Source: Clostridia bacterium (lineage in GTDB: Bacteria > Bacillota > Clostridia > Lachnospirales > Lachnospiraceae). From it: DNA of 64,000 nucleotides. Shown here one piece after another: positions 47,677 through 55,710 of this stretch. Location of the stretch: the NCBI GenBank assembly GCA_910575245.1, contig CAJTEN010000014.1, forward strand, positions 1 through 64,000, in the 5' to 3' direction. The number at the start of each line of letters is the position of its first letter. Position 1 is the first letter of the stretch. A model generated the notes under the pieces. That model was given only the letters and a program-made list of their open reading frames with translations, made no database searches and was not told the origin of the DNA. The translations under genes and the position numbers were made by a program.

Positions 47677-47751
47677 AGTTATACTAAGGTGTCGAAGAAC
47701 GCCGCCTAAGTATAACTATAGTAAACGACATTAGAAATTTCGTTTACTATA
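47677..47751. repeat. Hairpin plus family C short repeat after uvrC
   Basis: AGTTATACTAAGG (47677-47689) and CCTAAGTATAACT (47705-47717) form a stem with one mismatch, immediately joined to TATAGTAAACGACATTAG ... CGTTTACTATA (47717-47751), a family C short palindrome. The pair probably ends uvrC transcription. Confidence 0.7.
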
Positions 47752-47917
47752 AGTCATGTCTGTAAGAATGCGTAAAGCATGCATGATTCCCCCCATAATC
47801 CCCCTTTTTTGAGTGTAGGAACGGCGGTGGGTGTGGGAATGAGATCATGTGGACCGTTATGAGAAAGTATGTCCGGAATAATGCGCGGGAGCGGAGACGG
47901 GCGGTAAGGAGAGGGTT

Positions 47918-48853
47918 ATGGCAAGCATTAGTTTGACGAAGGTCATTGAGAAATTCAAATGGGAGAATCTCACACCGGAGATTGATATTTCCAAGATCAA
48001 TGTGATACAACCGGATATCAACAGGCCGGCGCTGCAGATTGCGGGGTATTTCGAGCATTTTGAGACAACGAGGCTGCAGATTGTGGGATTTGTGGAGTAT
48101 TCGTATATGAACGGTCTGGATGAGGACCGGCAGCGGGAGATTTTTGAGAAGCTGCTCAACAATCCGATTCCGGGTATTGTATTTTGTCGGGAACTGCAGC
48201 CTAACCCATTATTCAGGGAGACGGCAGTCAAATATGGAGTTCCGCTTTTGATGAGCAAGAAGGCTACTTCGGCATGTATGGCAGAGGTGATCAGATGGCT
48301 CAATGTCAAGCTTGCCCCTTGTATTTCCGTACATGGTGTTCTCGTGGATGTGTATGGCGAAGGCGTGCTGATTACCGGCGAGAGCGGCATCGGTAAGTCT
48401 GAGGCTGCATTGGAGCTGATCAAGAGAGGGCATCGCCTTGTTACCGATGATGTGGTGGAGATCCGAAGAGTCAGCGAGGATACGTTGGTCGGGTCGGCGC
48501 CGGATATCACCAAGCACTTTATCGAACTGCGGGGCATTGGTATTGTGGATGTGAAATCTCTGTTCGGCGCTTCCAGTGTCAGGGATACGCAGAACATCGA
48601 TTTGGTGGTCCGTCTGGAAGACTGGGATAAAGATAAGGAGTATGACCGCCTGGGGCTTGAGGAAGAATATACGGAATATCTGGGGAATAAAGTTGTCTGC
48701 CACAGCATCCCGATCAGGCCTGGACGTAATCTGGCGATTATCTGTGAGTCGGCGGCAGTAAACCATCGGCAGAAGAAGATGGGATATAATGCGGCACAGG
48801 AATTATATAAGCGTGTACAGAAATCTCTTGCCGGAAAACGGGAAGAAGACTGA
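47918..48853 (+). CDS. hprK: HPr kinase/phosphorylase
   Basis: 311 residues. Walker A GESGIGKSE and the HprK signature region LVTDDVVEIRRVSEDTLVGSAP, FIELRGIGIVDVKSLFG, are clear. It phosphorylates and dephosphorylates Ser46 of HPr and Crh in response to glycolytic intermediates, controlling catabolite repression. GGAGAGGGTT precedes the ATG. A ROK-type sugar kinase follows at 42 bp, and a Crh-like partner with Ser46 is encoded 4 kb away. Confidence 0.97.
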   Translation: MASISLTKVIEKFKWENLTPEIDISKINVIQPDINRPALQIAGYFEHFETTRLQIVGFVEYSYMNGLDEDRQREIFEKLLNNPIPGIVFCRELQPNPLFRETAVKYGVPLLMSKKATSACMAEVIRWLNVKLAPCISVHGVLVDVYGEGVLITGESGIGKSEAALELIKRGHRLVTDDVVEIRRVSEDTLVGSAPDITKHFIELRGIGIVDVKSLFGASSVRDTQNIDLVVRLEDWDKDKEYDRLGLEEEYTEYLGNKVVCHSIPIRPGRNLAIICESAAVNHRQKKMGYNAAQELYKRVQKSLAGKREED

Positions 48854-48895
48854 ATATTATAATGTGAGGACAGGAGAAAGGAAGGGAAGAGAAGT

Positions 48896-49834
48896 ATGGC
48901 AAACTATGTATTCGGGGTAGATGTAGGCGGGACAACCGTGAAACTGGGATTATTTGATATTGACGGGAATCTGCTGGACAAATGGGAGATACCCACCAGA
49001 ACGGAGAATAACGGAGCCGCCATTCTGCCGGATATTGCGGCAAGCGTTCAGGATAAGATGGCAGAGAAGTCCATTGCGAAGGATGATGTGGCAGGAGTCG
49101 GTATCGGTGCACCTGGGCCGGTCGATGGGGCAGGTGTGATCCACAAGGCAGTGAACCTGGGCTGGTCCGAGATGAATCTAAAGAAGGTACTGACAGATCT
49201 GCTCGGCGGCATGAATGTAGAGGGCGGCAACGATGCCAATGTTGCGGCGCTGGGTGAAATGTGGAAAGGCGGCGGACAAGGATGCAAGGATCTGGTGGCG
49301 GTTACGCTAGGTACCGGTGTGGGCGGCGGCATCATTGTTAACGGCAGGATCGTGACAGGAGCCAACGGATCAGGCGGTGAGATCGGGCATATTCATGTGG
49401 AAGACCATGAGGAAGTGCCTTGTAACTGCGGTAATTATGGTTGTCTTGAAGAGTATGCTTCTGCGACTGGCATCACAAGACTTGCGAACAGGAAGCTTAA
49501 GGAGAGCGATAAGGACAGCGTTTTAAGACAGGGGGAAGTTTCAGCCAAGTCCGTATTTGATGCAGTTAAGGCAGGCGATGAACTGGCAGTTGAAGTCGCA
49601 CGGCAGTTCGGAGAATATCTGGGCAAGGCACTTGCGGTGATTGCCGGCGTTGTCAATCCGGAGGTATTCGTAATCGGCGGCGGTGTTTCCAAGGCCGGAG
49701 AAGTGCTGTTTGATTATATTTGCCCGGCTTATGGGAAGAATGTATTCCACGGCAGCAGAGATACGAAATTCGTGCTTGCTACACTGGGGAACGATGCGGG
49801 GATCTATGGCGCTGCGAAGCTGGTTTTAGACTGA
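48896..49834 (+). CDS. ROK-family glucokinase
   Basis: 312 residues. ATP motif FGVDVGGTTVKLGLF, catalytic Asp in GGNDANVAALGE, ROK Zn motif CNCGNYGCLE, and GGGVSKAGEV. The length and the whole pattern match Firmicute glucokinases of the ROK family, which make glucose 6-phosphate. GGAAGGGAAGAGAAGT precedes the ATG. Probably cotranscribed with hprK, which links sugar phosphorylation to catabolite control. Confidence 0.92.
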   Translation: MANYVFGVDVGGTTVKLGLFDIDGNLLDKWEIPTRTENNGAAILPDIAASVQDKMAEKSIAKDDVAGVGIGAPGPVDGAGVIHKAVNLGWSEMNLKKVLTDLLGGMNVEGGNDANVAALGEMWKGGGQGCKDLVAVTLGTGVGGGIIVNGRIVTGANGSGGEIGHIHVEDHEEVPCNCGNYGCLEEYASATGITRLANRKLKESDKDSVLRQGEVSAKSVFDAVKAGDELAVEVARQFGEYLGKALAVIAGVVNPEVFVIGGGVSKAGEVLFDYICPAYGKNVFHGSRDTKFVLATLGNDAGIYGAAKLVLD

Positions 49835-50062
49835 TCCGGCAACCATGTGGCGGATAAGCTGCTGAGAGGTTATGCAAAAATAATACATAATTTATGCCAG
49901 AACTGACTACTCTATTTATGAAGACATGGAAGTAAATAATCTGTGACATCCGGTGCTGCGTCGGAATATAAATAAATAAGGGCCTGCTGTACAATATTGA
50001 TCCGGCAACAGGGCTCAGGCAGTAAATTCGAGAAATGGACGGGATGGAAATTGGGCGCATCG

Positions 50063-50968
50063 ATGTATGATTATATGAAAACAATTATTCCGCAGGAGCG
50101 TATCCTGTTTCACGAACCGATGAGCAGACATACTACTTTCCGCGTAGGAGGAGAGGCAGAATGCTTCGTTATGGTTCGGACGGAAGAGGAACTGACGAAG
50201 CTGATCCTCCATCTGAATCAGATAGAGGAGGAGTATTTTATTCTGGGTAACGGGAGCAATCTTCTGGTGGGAGACAAGGGGTACCGGGGAGTCGTGCTCA
50301 AGCTCGGCGGTTCTATGGAGGAAGTCAGTGTCGAGGGAAATGTGGTAAGAGCCGGAGCGGGGGCGCTGCTTTCCAAAGTGGCAGCAGAGGCTAAGAACCA
50401 TGGCTTGAGCGGTATGGAATTTGCAGCCGGTATTCCGGGCAGCATAGGCGGCGGCGTGGTGATGAATGCCGGCGCCTATGGCGGCGAGATGAAGCAGGTA
50501 GTGGTTTCTGTGCGCACATTAGACACGGAAGGACAGATTTTACTCCTGGACAACGAAACCATGGAATTCGGATACCGTACCAGCGCTATTAAGAACAGGT
50601 CTGTCATTGTGCTGGAAGTAACGCTTCGGCTTACAGAGGGCAATCCGGAGGAAATCGGCGCGAGGATGGAGGAACTGGCACTGCTGCGCAGGAGCAAACA
50701 GCCATTGGAATATCCAAGCGCCGGAAGCACTTTCAAGCGCCCGGAAGGGTATTATGCGGGCAAACTGATCATGGAAGCCGGTATGCGGGGCTACCGGATC
50801 GGCGGTGCGCAGGTGTCCGATAAACACTGTGGTTTTGTCGTGAATACCGGAAGGGCTACGGCTGCGGACGTCAGGGAAGTGATCGAGGAGGTTCAGCAGA
50901 GGGTTAAAGAGAGATTCCATGTATCATTAGAGCCGGAGATTATATTCCTGGGAGACTTCTATAGTTAA
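50063..50968 (+). CDS. murB: UDP-N-acetylenolpyruvoylglucosamine reductase
   Basis: 301 residues from MYDYMKTIIPQERI; the upstream frame to 49997 begins with TTG and adds a non-conserved tail. FAD-binding residues are in ILGNGSNLLVGDKGYRG and GIPGSIGGGVVMNAGAYGGEM; the catalytic Ser is in PSAGSTFKRPEGYYAGKLI and the Glu in LEPEIIF. Reduces the enolpyruvyl group in peptidoglycan precursor synthesis. The last codons (Tyr-Ser-stop) are read from the start of a family C repeat. Confidence 0.96.
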   Translation: MYDYMKTIIPQERILFHEPMSRHTTFRVGGEAECFVMVRTEEELTKLILHLNQIEEEYFILGNGSNLLVGDKGYRGVVLKLGGSMEEVSVEGNVVRAGAGALLSKVAAEAKNHGLSGMEFAAGIPGSIGGGVVMNAGAYGGEMKQVVVSVRTLDTEGQILLLDNETMEFGYRTSAIKNRSVIVLEVTLRLTEGNPEEIGARMEELALLRRSKQPLEYPSAGSTFKRPEGYYAGKLIMEAGMRGYRIGGAQVSDKHCGFVVNTGRATAADVREVIEEVQQRVKERFHVSLEPEIIFLGDFYS

Positions 50969-51062
50969 CGACATTGGAAATTTCGTTTTCGGCCTTGCAG
51001 AAGCTGCCGTATATGGCTCCTGCAAGAGCCGGAAACAGAAATTTGTTATGTCGTTTACTATA
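50960..51062. repeat. Family C palindromic repeat, long form (103 bp)
   Basis: Begins TATAGTTAACGACATTGG and ends ATGTCGTTTACTATA, with inner arms TTGCAGAAGC/GGCTCCTGCAAG. Nearly identical in length and sequence to 57410-57512. It overlaps the murB stop; its right end is followed at once by TATAAT (51064-51069), so it may contribute to a rapZ promoter. Confidence 0.85.
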
Positions 51063-51129
51063 GTATAATGGACCGGCCTGGCAATGCGGCAGAGAAGAAC
51101 GTCCGACAGGGCGGACGAGGGGTGTAGTT

Positions 51130-51993
51130 ATGAGATTTGTGATAGTGACCGGCATGAGTGGATCCGGCAAAAGAACGGCTATGAAGATGTTGGAAGATGT
51201 GGGGTTTTACTGTGTAGATAATCTGCCGGTGCCGCTGATTGAGAAATTCGTGGAACTGATCGCCATGCCTGGCAGTGAGATTACCAAGGTTGCGCTGGGG
51301 CTGGATGTCCGTGCGGACCAGCCGTTCGGTGATGCACAGCGCACTCTGGACAAGCTGAAAGAAAACGGATATCTGTTTGAAATATTGTTTATGGATGCCA
51401 GTGATGCAGTCCTTCTTAAGAGATATAAAGAGACGAGGCGAATGCATCCGCTCTCCCCGGAAGGCCGGGTAGAGGAAGGTGTGCATAAAGAGCGGGCTAT
51501 CCTGCAGACGATCAAGAAGAAAGCAGACTACGTGATTGATACTTCCAATCTTCTTACACGGGAGCTTAAGGAGGAAATCGATCATATTTTTGTCCGTAAC
51601 GAAGAATATAATTCGCTGATGGTAAGTATATTATCATTTGGATTTAAGAACGGAATACCGGCTGACGCGGATCTTGTATTTGATGTCAGATTTCTTCCGA
51701 ATCCGTTCTATATCGATGAACTTAAGCATAAGACTGGTAATGATAAGGAAATACAGGAATACGTGATGGGCTTTCCGGAAGCCTCGGAATTTCTGGATAA
51801 ACTTAAGGACATGCTGGATTTTCTGATTCCCAATTATATCAAAGAGGGAAAACACCAGTTGGTGATCGGAATCGGATGTACCGGCGGCAAGCACAGAAGC
51901 GTAACACTGGCCAACGAACTCTATGGCGGGATGAAGGAACGAGGTAATTATGGTGTGAAGCTTTACCATAGAGATATCAGACAGGGAGTGTAG
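51130..51993 (+). CDS. rapZ: RNase adapter/nucleotide-binding protein RapZ
   Basis: 287 residues. P-loop VTGMSGSGKRTAMKML, then LEDVGFYCVDNLPVPLIEKF and the C-terminal motif VIGIGCTGGKHRSVTLANEL. Member of the RapZ/YvcJ family, which binds ATP/GTP. GAGGGGTGTAGTT precedes the ATG. It is followed by whiA after 3 bp. Confidence 0.95.
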   Translation: MRFVIVTGMSGSGKRTAMKMLEDVGFYCVDNLPVPLIEKFVELIAMPGSEITKVALGLDVRADQPFGDAQRTLDKLKENGYLFEILFMDASDAVLLKRYKETRRMHPLSPEGRVEEGVHKERAILQTIKKKADYVIDTSNLLTRELKEEIDHIFVRNEEYNSLMVSILSFGFKNGIPADADLVFDVRFLPNPFYIDELKHKTGNDKEIQEYVMGFPEASEFLDKLKDMLDFLIPNYIKEGKHQLVIGIGCTGGKHRSVTLANELYGGMKERGNYGVKLYHRDIRQGV

Positions 51994-51996
51994 GGA

Positions 51997-52908
51997 ATGT
52001 CTTTTTCCGGATTGGTGAAAGAAGAGCTGGCGGCTCATGTGGATTTGGCACGGCACTGCCAGCTGGCAGAATTGGCTGCATTACTTCATTTTTGCGGCAG
52101 TATCTGTGAAGAGGAGGGAAAGCCTCATCTGAGCCTTGAGACAGAAAATGAGGCAGTTATCAGAAAATGCTTTACATTATTGGAAAAAACCTTTAAGATA
52201 AATAAGGTTACGGTACAGAGAAAGGGACGGCTGTTATTTGACAACAGTACAGAAGACAAGGTAATACGGGCTCTGCATTTTGGCAGAGAGGAGAACGGGA
52301 CGATCATGCTGCATGCGCCGGTCAGTTCTCTGTTGATCAAGAATTCCTGTTGTGCCAGAGCTTTTCTGCGGGGAGTATTTTTATGTGCCGGATCGATGAG
52401 CGATCCGGAGAAGAGTTATCATCTGGAGTTTGTCTGCAGCAGGAAGGACCAGGCGAAGCAGTTAAAGGATATCATTCAGGAATTTGGGATAGAAGCCAGG
52501 TGTATCAAGCGCAAGAAGTATGATGTGGTCTATTTGAAAGAGGGGGCAGCTATTGTTGACCTTCTTAATGTTATGGGTGCGCATGTATCCCTGATGAATT
52601 TGGAAAATCTCAGGATCGTGAAGGAGATGCGGAATTCTGTTAACAGGCGGGTTAATTGCGAGACAGCCAATATTTCCAAGACTGTTACGGCGGCATCCAA
52701 ACAAATTGAAGACATACTCCTGGTCAGAGACAAGTATGGATTTGAGAATCTGCCGGACAATCTGAGACAGATGGCAGAAGTGCGTCTGGAATATCCGGAC
52801 GCGGCCCTGAAGGAACTGGGTGGATACCTGGACCCGGTTGTCGGAAAATCAGGTGTAAATCATAGATTGCGAAGATTAAGTGAAATTGCCGATAGAATCA
52901 GGTTGTAA
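51997..52908 (+). CDS. whiA: DNA-binding protein WhiA
   Basis: 303 residues. N-terminal homing-endonuclease-like domain (SFSGLVKEELAAHVD, CCARAFLRGVFLCAGSMSDPEKSYHLEF) and C-terminal helix-turn-helix (VNRRVNCETANISKTVTAA, LRQMAEVRLEYPDAALKELG). Linked to cell division and chromosome segregation in Gram-positive bacteria. In many Firmicutes yvcK lies between rapZ and whiA; here it is absent from this cluster. Confidence 0.95.
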   Translation: MSFSGLVKEELAAHVDLARHCQLAELAALLHFCGSICEEEGKPHLSLETENEAVIRKCFTLLEKTFKINKVTVQRKGRLLFDNSTEDKVIRALHFGREENGTIMLHAPVSSLLIKNSCCARAFLRGVFLCAGSMSDPEKSYHLEFVCSRKDQAKQLKDIIQEFGIEARCIKRKKYDVVYLKEGAAIVDLLNVMGAHVSLMNLENLRIVKEMRNSVNRRVNCETANISKTVTAASKQIEDILLVRDKYGFENLPDNLRQMAEVRLEYPDAALKELGGYLDPVVGKSGVNHRLRRLSEIADRIRL

Positions 52909-52922
52909 AGGAGGATAAAATT

Positions 52923-53177
52923 ATGATTCAAAAGTCTATCCAGATTAAGCTGGAAGAGGGACTGGAGGCCAGGCCGGTTGCGATGCTTGTACAGGTGGCG
53001 AGTCAGTTTGAGAGTACCGTGTACATCAATTCGGAAGACAGGAAAGTCAATGCTAAGAGTATTATGGGCATGATGAGTCTTGGACTTGCCAGCGGTGAGG
53101 AGGTAACTGTTGTTGCGGACGGAAATGACGAAGATACCGCGGTCGTGGAGATTGAGAAGTTTCTGAGCGGTAACTAA
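52923..53177 (+). CDS. Crh-like HPr paralogue (Glu15, Ser46)
   Basis: 84 residues. The fold and the HprK target region NAKSIMGMMSL with Ser46 are conserved, but the active-site sequence is GLEARPVAM instead of GLHARPAA: residue 15 is Glu, so it cannot accept phosphate from enzyme I. Bacillus Crh has Gln there. The protein therefore fits a Crh-like regulatory partner of HprK and CcpA rather than a sugar-transport HPr. It lies 14 bp after whiA behind AAAGGAGGAT, the same place as crh in Bacillus. Confidence 0.85.
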   Translation: MIQKSIQIKLEEGLEARPVAMLVQVASQFESTVYINSEDRKVNAKSIMGMMSLGLASGEEVTVVADGNDEDTAVVEIEKFLSGN

Positions 53178-53219
53178 GCAGACCGGCTACGTACATGACA
53201 TTCAGATAAGGCAGAATTG

Positions 53220-53256
53220 AAAGAGAGATTTCTGTAACATGAAGTCTCTTTTTTTG
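53220..53256 (+). terminator. Terminator after the Crh-like gene
   Basis: AAAGAGA (53220-53226) pairs with TCTCTTT (53245-53251), in a run of T's followed by G. Confidence 0.75.
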
Positions 53257-53262
53257 TTTCTG

Positions 53263-53295
53263 TAGTTAACGGCATTAGAAATTTCGTTTAATATA
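53263..53295. repeat. Family C repeat, short form
   Basis: TAGTTAACGGCATTAG and AAATTTCGTTTAATATA; the same core (GCATTAGAAATTTCGTTTA) as at 47717, with a degenerate right end. Confidence 0.7.
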
Positions 53296-53442
53296 TTTTT
53301 TTCGTTGTAATTGAATTTTTCTTGTATATTGATTAAAATGAATTTAGCAGACGAGGGTTTTCAGATTTTACGGACAGATTGGATACAGGCTGTCCGGAGA
53401 CTGACAGGCATATGGAGAGAAATGCCGGAAATGGAGGCATAT

Positions 53443-54342
53443 ATGGGTCAGAAAATGCTTTTTGTTTATAATCCCAGAGCCGGTAAGGCACAGATCCGCA
53501 GTAACCTGTTGGATATTATAGATATCTTTGTCAAGGCAGGTTATGAAGTTACGGCATATCCGACACAGGCATCCGGTGACGCCGTTAAGGCTGTGAGAGA
53601 GCGGCATAGTGGATACGATATTGTGGCCTGCTGCGGCGGCGACGGGACACTCGATGAAGTGGTGAACGGGATGATGCAATGTGAGGAGAAGCTTCCGATC
53701 GGGTATATCCCGGCGGGAAGCACGAATGACTTCGCGAACAGTCTTAAGATCCCGAAGAGCATGATCAAGGCTGCGGATGTGGTAGTGAACGGCATGAATT
53801 ACGCATGTGATATCGGCCGTTTCAATAATGAAAGTTTTATTTATGTGGCTGCATTCGGTATTTTTTCGGATGTATCCTATGAGACGAAGCAGGATGTCAA
53901 GAATGTTCTGGGACATGCCGCTTACCTGTTAGAGGGAGTAAGAAGACTGCCTTCCGTGCGTACCTATACTTTGCGGATTACATGCAATGGCCAGGTAATC
54001 GAGGGAGAATTTCTCTATGGGATGGTTACGAATTCTTATTCCGTGGGCGGTTTCCGGGGGATTACGGGGCAGGATATTCTGTTGGATGACGGATTATTTG
54101 AGGCAACGCTGATCCGGAGGCCATCCAATCCTCTGGAACTGAATAATATCATTATGGCTCTTGTAGATAAGCGTGTGAAGTCAGAGTATATTCATACGTA
54201 TAAGACTTCCGAATTGGTGGTGGAGAGTGAGGAGCCGCTTTCCTGGGCGCTGGATGGCGAATTCGGAGGCGGGCACTGCAGGGCGGTGATCAGTAATGAG
54301 CAGCAGGTTCTGCAGATCAGAATCCCGCAGAAACAGAACTAA
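53443..54342 (+). CDS. Diacylglycerol/lipid kinase family protein
   Basis: About 299 residues from MGQKMLFVYNPRAGKA, with GGAGGCATAT upstream; the ORF start at 53311 has no such site. DAGK catalytic domain motifs: YNPRAGK, CCGGDGTLDEVVNGM and YIPAGSTNDFANSL. C-terminal lipid kinase domain with GEFLYGMVTNSYSVGGF and the late acidic/Gly motif SWALDGEFGG. Likely phosphorylates diacylglycerol or a related lipid at the membrane (DgkB/YegS-like). Confidence 0.9.
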   Translation: MGQKMLFVYNPRAGKAQIRSNLLDIIDIFVKAGYEVTAYPTQASGDAVKAVRERHSGYDIVACCGGDGTLDEVVNGMMQCEEKLPIGYIPAGSTNDFANSLKIPKSMIKAADVVVNGMNYACDIGRFNNESFIYVAAFGIFSDVSYETKQDVKNVLGHAAYLLEGVRRLPSVRTYTLRITCNGQVIEGEFLYGMVTNSYSVGGFRGITGQDILLDDGLFEATLIRRPSNPLELNNIIMALVDKRVKSEYIHTYKTSELVVESEEPLSWALDGEFGGGHCRAVISNEQQVLQIRIPQKQN

Positions 54343-54427
54343 TGTATGAACTGTTGGCAACGGTGCATCCTTCAGTTTCATTATTAGTTTCTTTGGATAT
54401 ATTTGGATATATTTTCATGAAATTTAT

Positions 54428-54456
54428 TTGCGTAAGAACAGGCTTTGGGTTATAAT
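54428..54456 (+). promoter_or_regulatory. Promoter of fba
   Basis: TTGCGT (54428-54433), 17 bases, TATAAT (54451-54456). The transcription start would be about 70 bp before the ATG. Confidence 0.65.
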
Positions 54457-54535
54457 AAATGAAGCAGCTTATATCCGGTGTAACAGCCGGTCATAACAAT
54501 CATAATAAATAATCATAAGAAAGGTGGTAAGAACA

Positions 54536-55504
54536 ATGCCATTAGTAACAACTACTGAAATGTTTAAGAAGGCATACAATGGCGGTTATGCAGTTGGTGC
54601 GTTCAACGTTAACAACATGGAGATCGTTCAGGGTATCACAGAGGCAGCAGGCGAGTTGAAGAGCCCTGTTATTCTTCAGGTTTCCAAAGGCGCCCGTGCT
54701 TATGCTAACCATACTTATCTGGTTAAGCTGGTAGAGGCAGCAGTTGCAGAGAATCCAGAGATCCCGATCGCTCTTCACTTGGATCACGGTGATACTTTTG
54801 AGTTATGTAAATCCTGTATCGACGGCGGATTTACTTCTGTTATGATCGATGCGTCCTCCAAGTCTTTCGAGGAGAACATCGCTCTTACCAAGCAGGTTGT
54901 AGAATATGCTCATGATAAGGGAGTAGTTGTTGAGGCTGAGCTTGGCACACTGGCAGGTGTTGAGGATGAGGTTGTTGTAGAGGCTGGTAAAGAGTCCTAC
55001 ACCCGTCCGGAGGAAGTAGAGGAGTTTGTTTCCAGAACAGGATGTGACTCTCTGGCAATTGCAATCGGTACTTCTCACGGTGCATATAAGTTCACGGCTG
55101 CTCAGTGTACAAGAAATGAAGACGGAATTCTTGTTCCTCCTCCGCTCCGCTTCGACGTACTGGAAGAGTGTATTAAGCGTCTCCCTGGTTTCCCGATCGT
55201 TCTGCACGGTTCTTCTTCCGTTCCGCAGGAGTTCGTTAAGATGGTTAACCAGTATGGCGGCAATATGCCCGATGCAGTAGGTATTCCGGAAGAGCAGCTT
55301 CGTAAGGCAGCTGAGCTTGCAGTATGTAAGATCAATATCGACTCCGATATCCGCCTTGCTATGACAGGTAATATCCGTAAATATTTCGCAGAGCATCCGG
55401 ATCACTTCGATCCCCGCCAGTATCTGAAACCGGCCCGCCAGGCTGTTAAGGATATGGTTGCCCATAAGATCGTTAACGTTCTTGGCTCCGATGGTAAAGC
55501 GTAA
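54536..55504 (+). CDS. fba: Class II fructose-bisphosphate aldolase
   Basis: 322 residues from MPLVTTTEMF behind AAAGGTGG. Zinc and substrate motifs: IALHLDHGDTFELCKSCIDGG, EAELGTLAGVEDEV, LAIAIGTSHGAYKF, VLHGSSSVPQEF, and CKINIDSDIRLAMTG. Cleaves fructose 1,6-bisphosphate in glycolysis. Codon choice is visibly more biased (GTT, CGT, TCC) than in neighbours, which fits high expression. Stands alone between its own promoter and terminator. Confidence 0.96.
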   Translation: MPLVTTTEMFKKAYNGGYAVGAFNVNNMEIVQGITEAAGELKSPVILQVSKGARAYANHTYLVKLVEAAVAENPEIPIALHLDHGDTFELCKSCIDGGFTSVMIDASSKSFEENIALTKQVVEYAHDKGVVVEAELGTLAGVEDEVVVEAGKESYTRPEEVEEFVSRTGCDSLAIAIGTSHGAYKFTAAQCTRNEDGILVPPPLRFDVLEECIKRLPGFPIVLHGSSSVPQEFVKMVNQYGGNMPDAVGIPEEQLRKAAELAVCKINIDSDIRLAMTGNIRKYFAEHPDHFDPRQYLKPARQAVKDMVAHKIVNVLGSDGKA

Positions 55505-55581
55505 ACAAGACAAGAAGGTTTGTCAGGGCGTTTAAAACGCCAATGAAGAAATCTAAGATACTAAGAAGATACTAAGAAGAA

Positions 55582-55622
55582 AGCCCCGCTTTGGAAGTGG
55601 TTATCCAGGCGGGGCTATTTCA
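55582..55622 (+). terminator. fba terminator
   Basis: AGCCCCGC (55582-55589) pairs with GCGGGGCT (55609-55616), then ATTTCATAT. Convergent with the symporter gene. Confidence 0.75.
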
Positions 55623-55710
55623 TATGTTTTCCAATGATTCTTATGACAACAATATACGGGCTGCTGTTGTGCTTCGAAACCGGAATAATCCGATTGATAG
55701 TTACTGCTTT

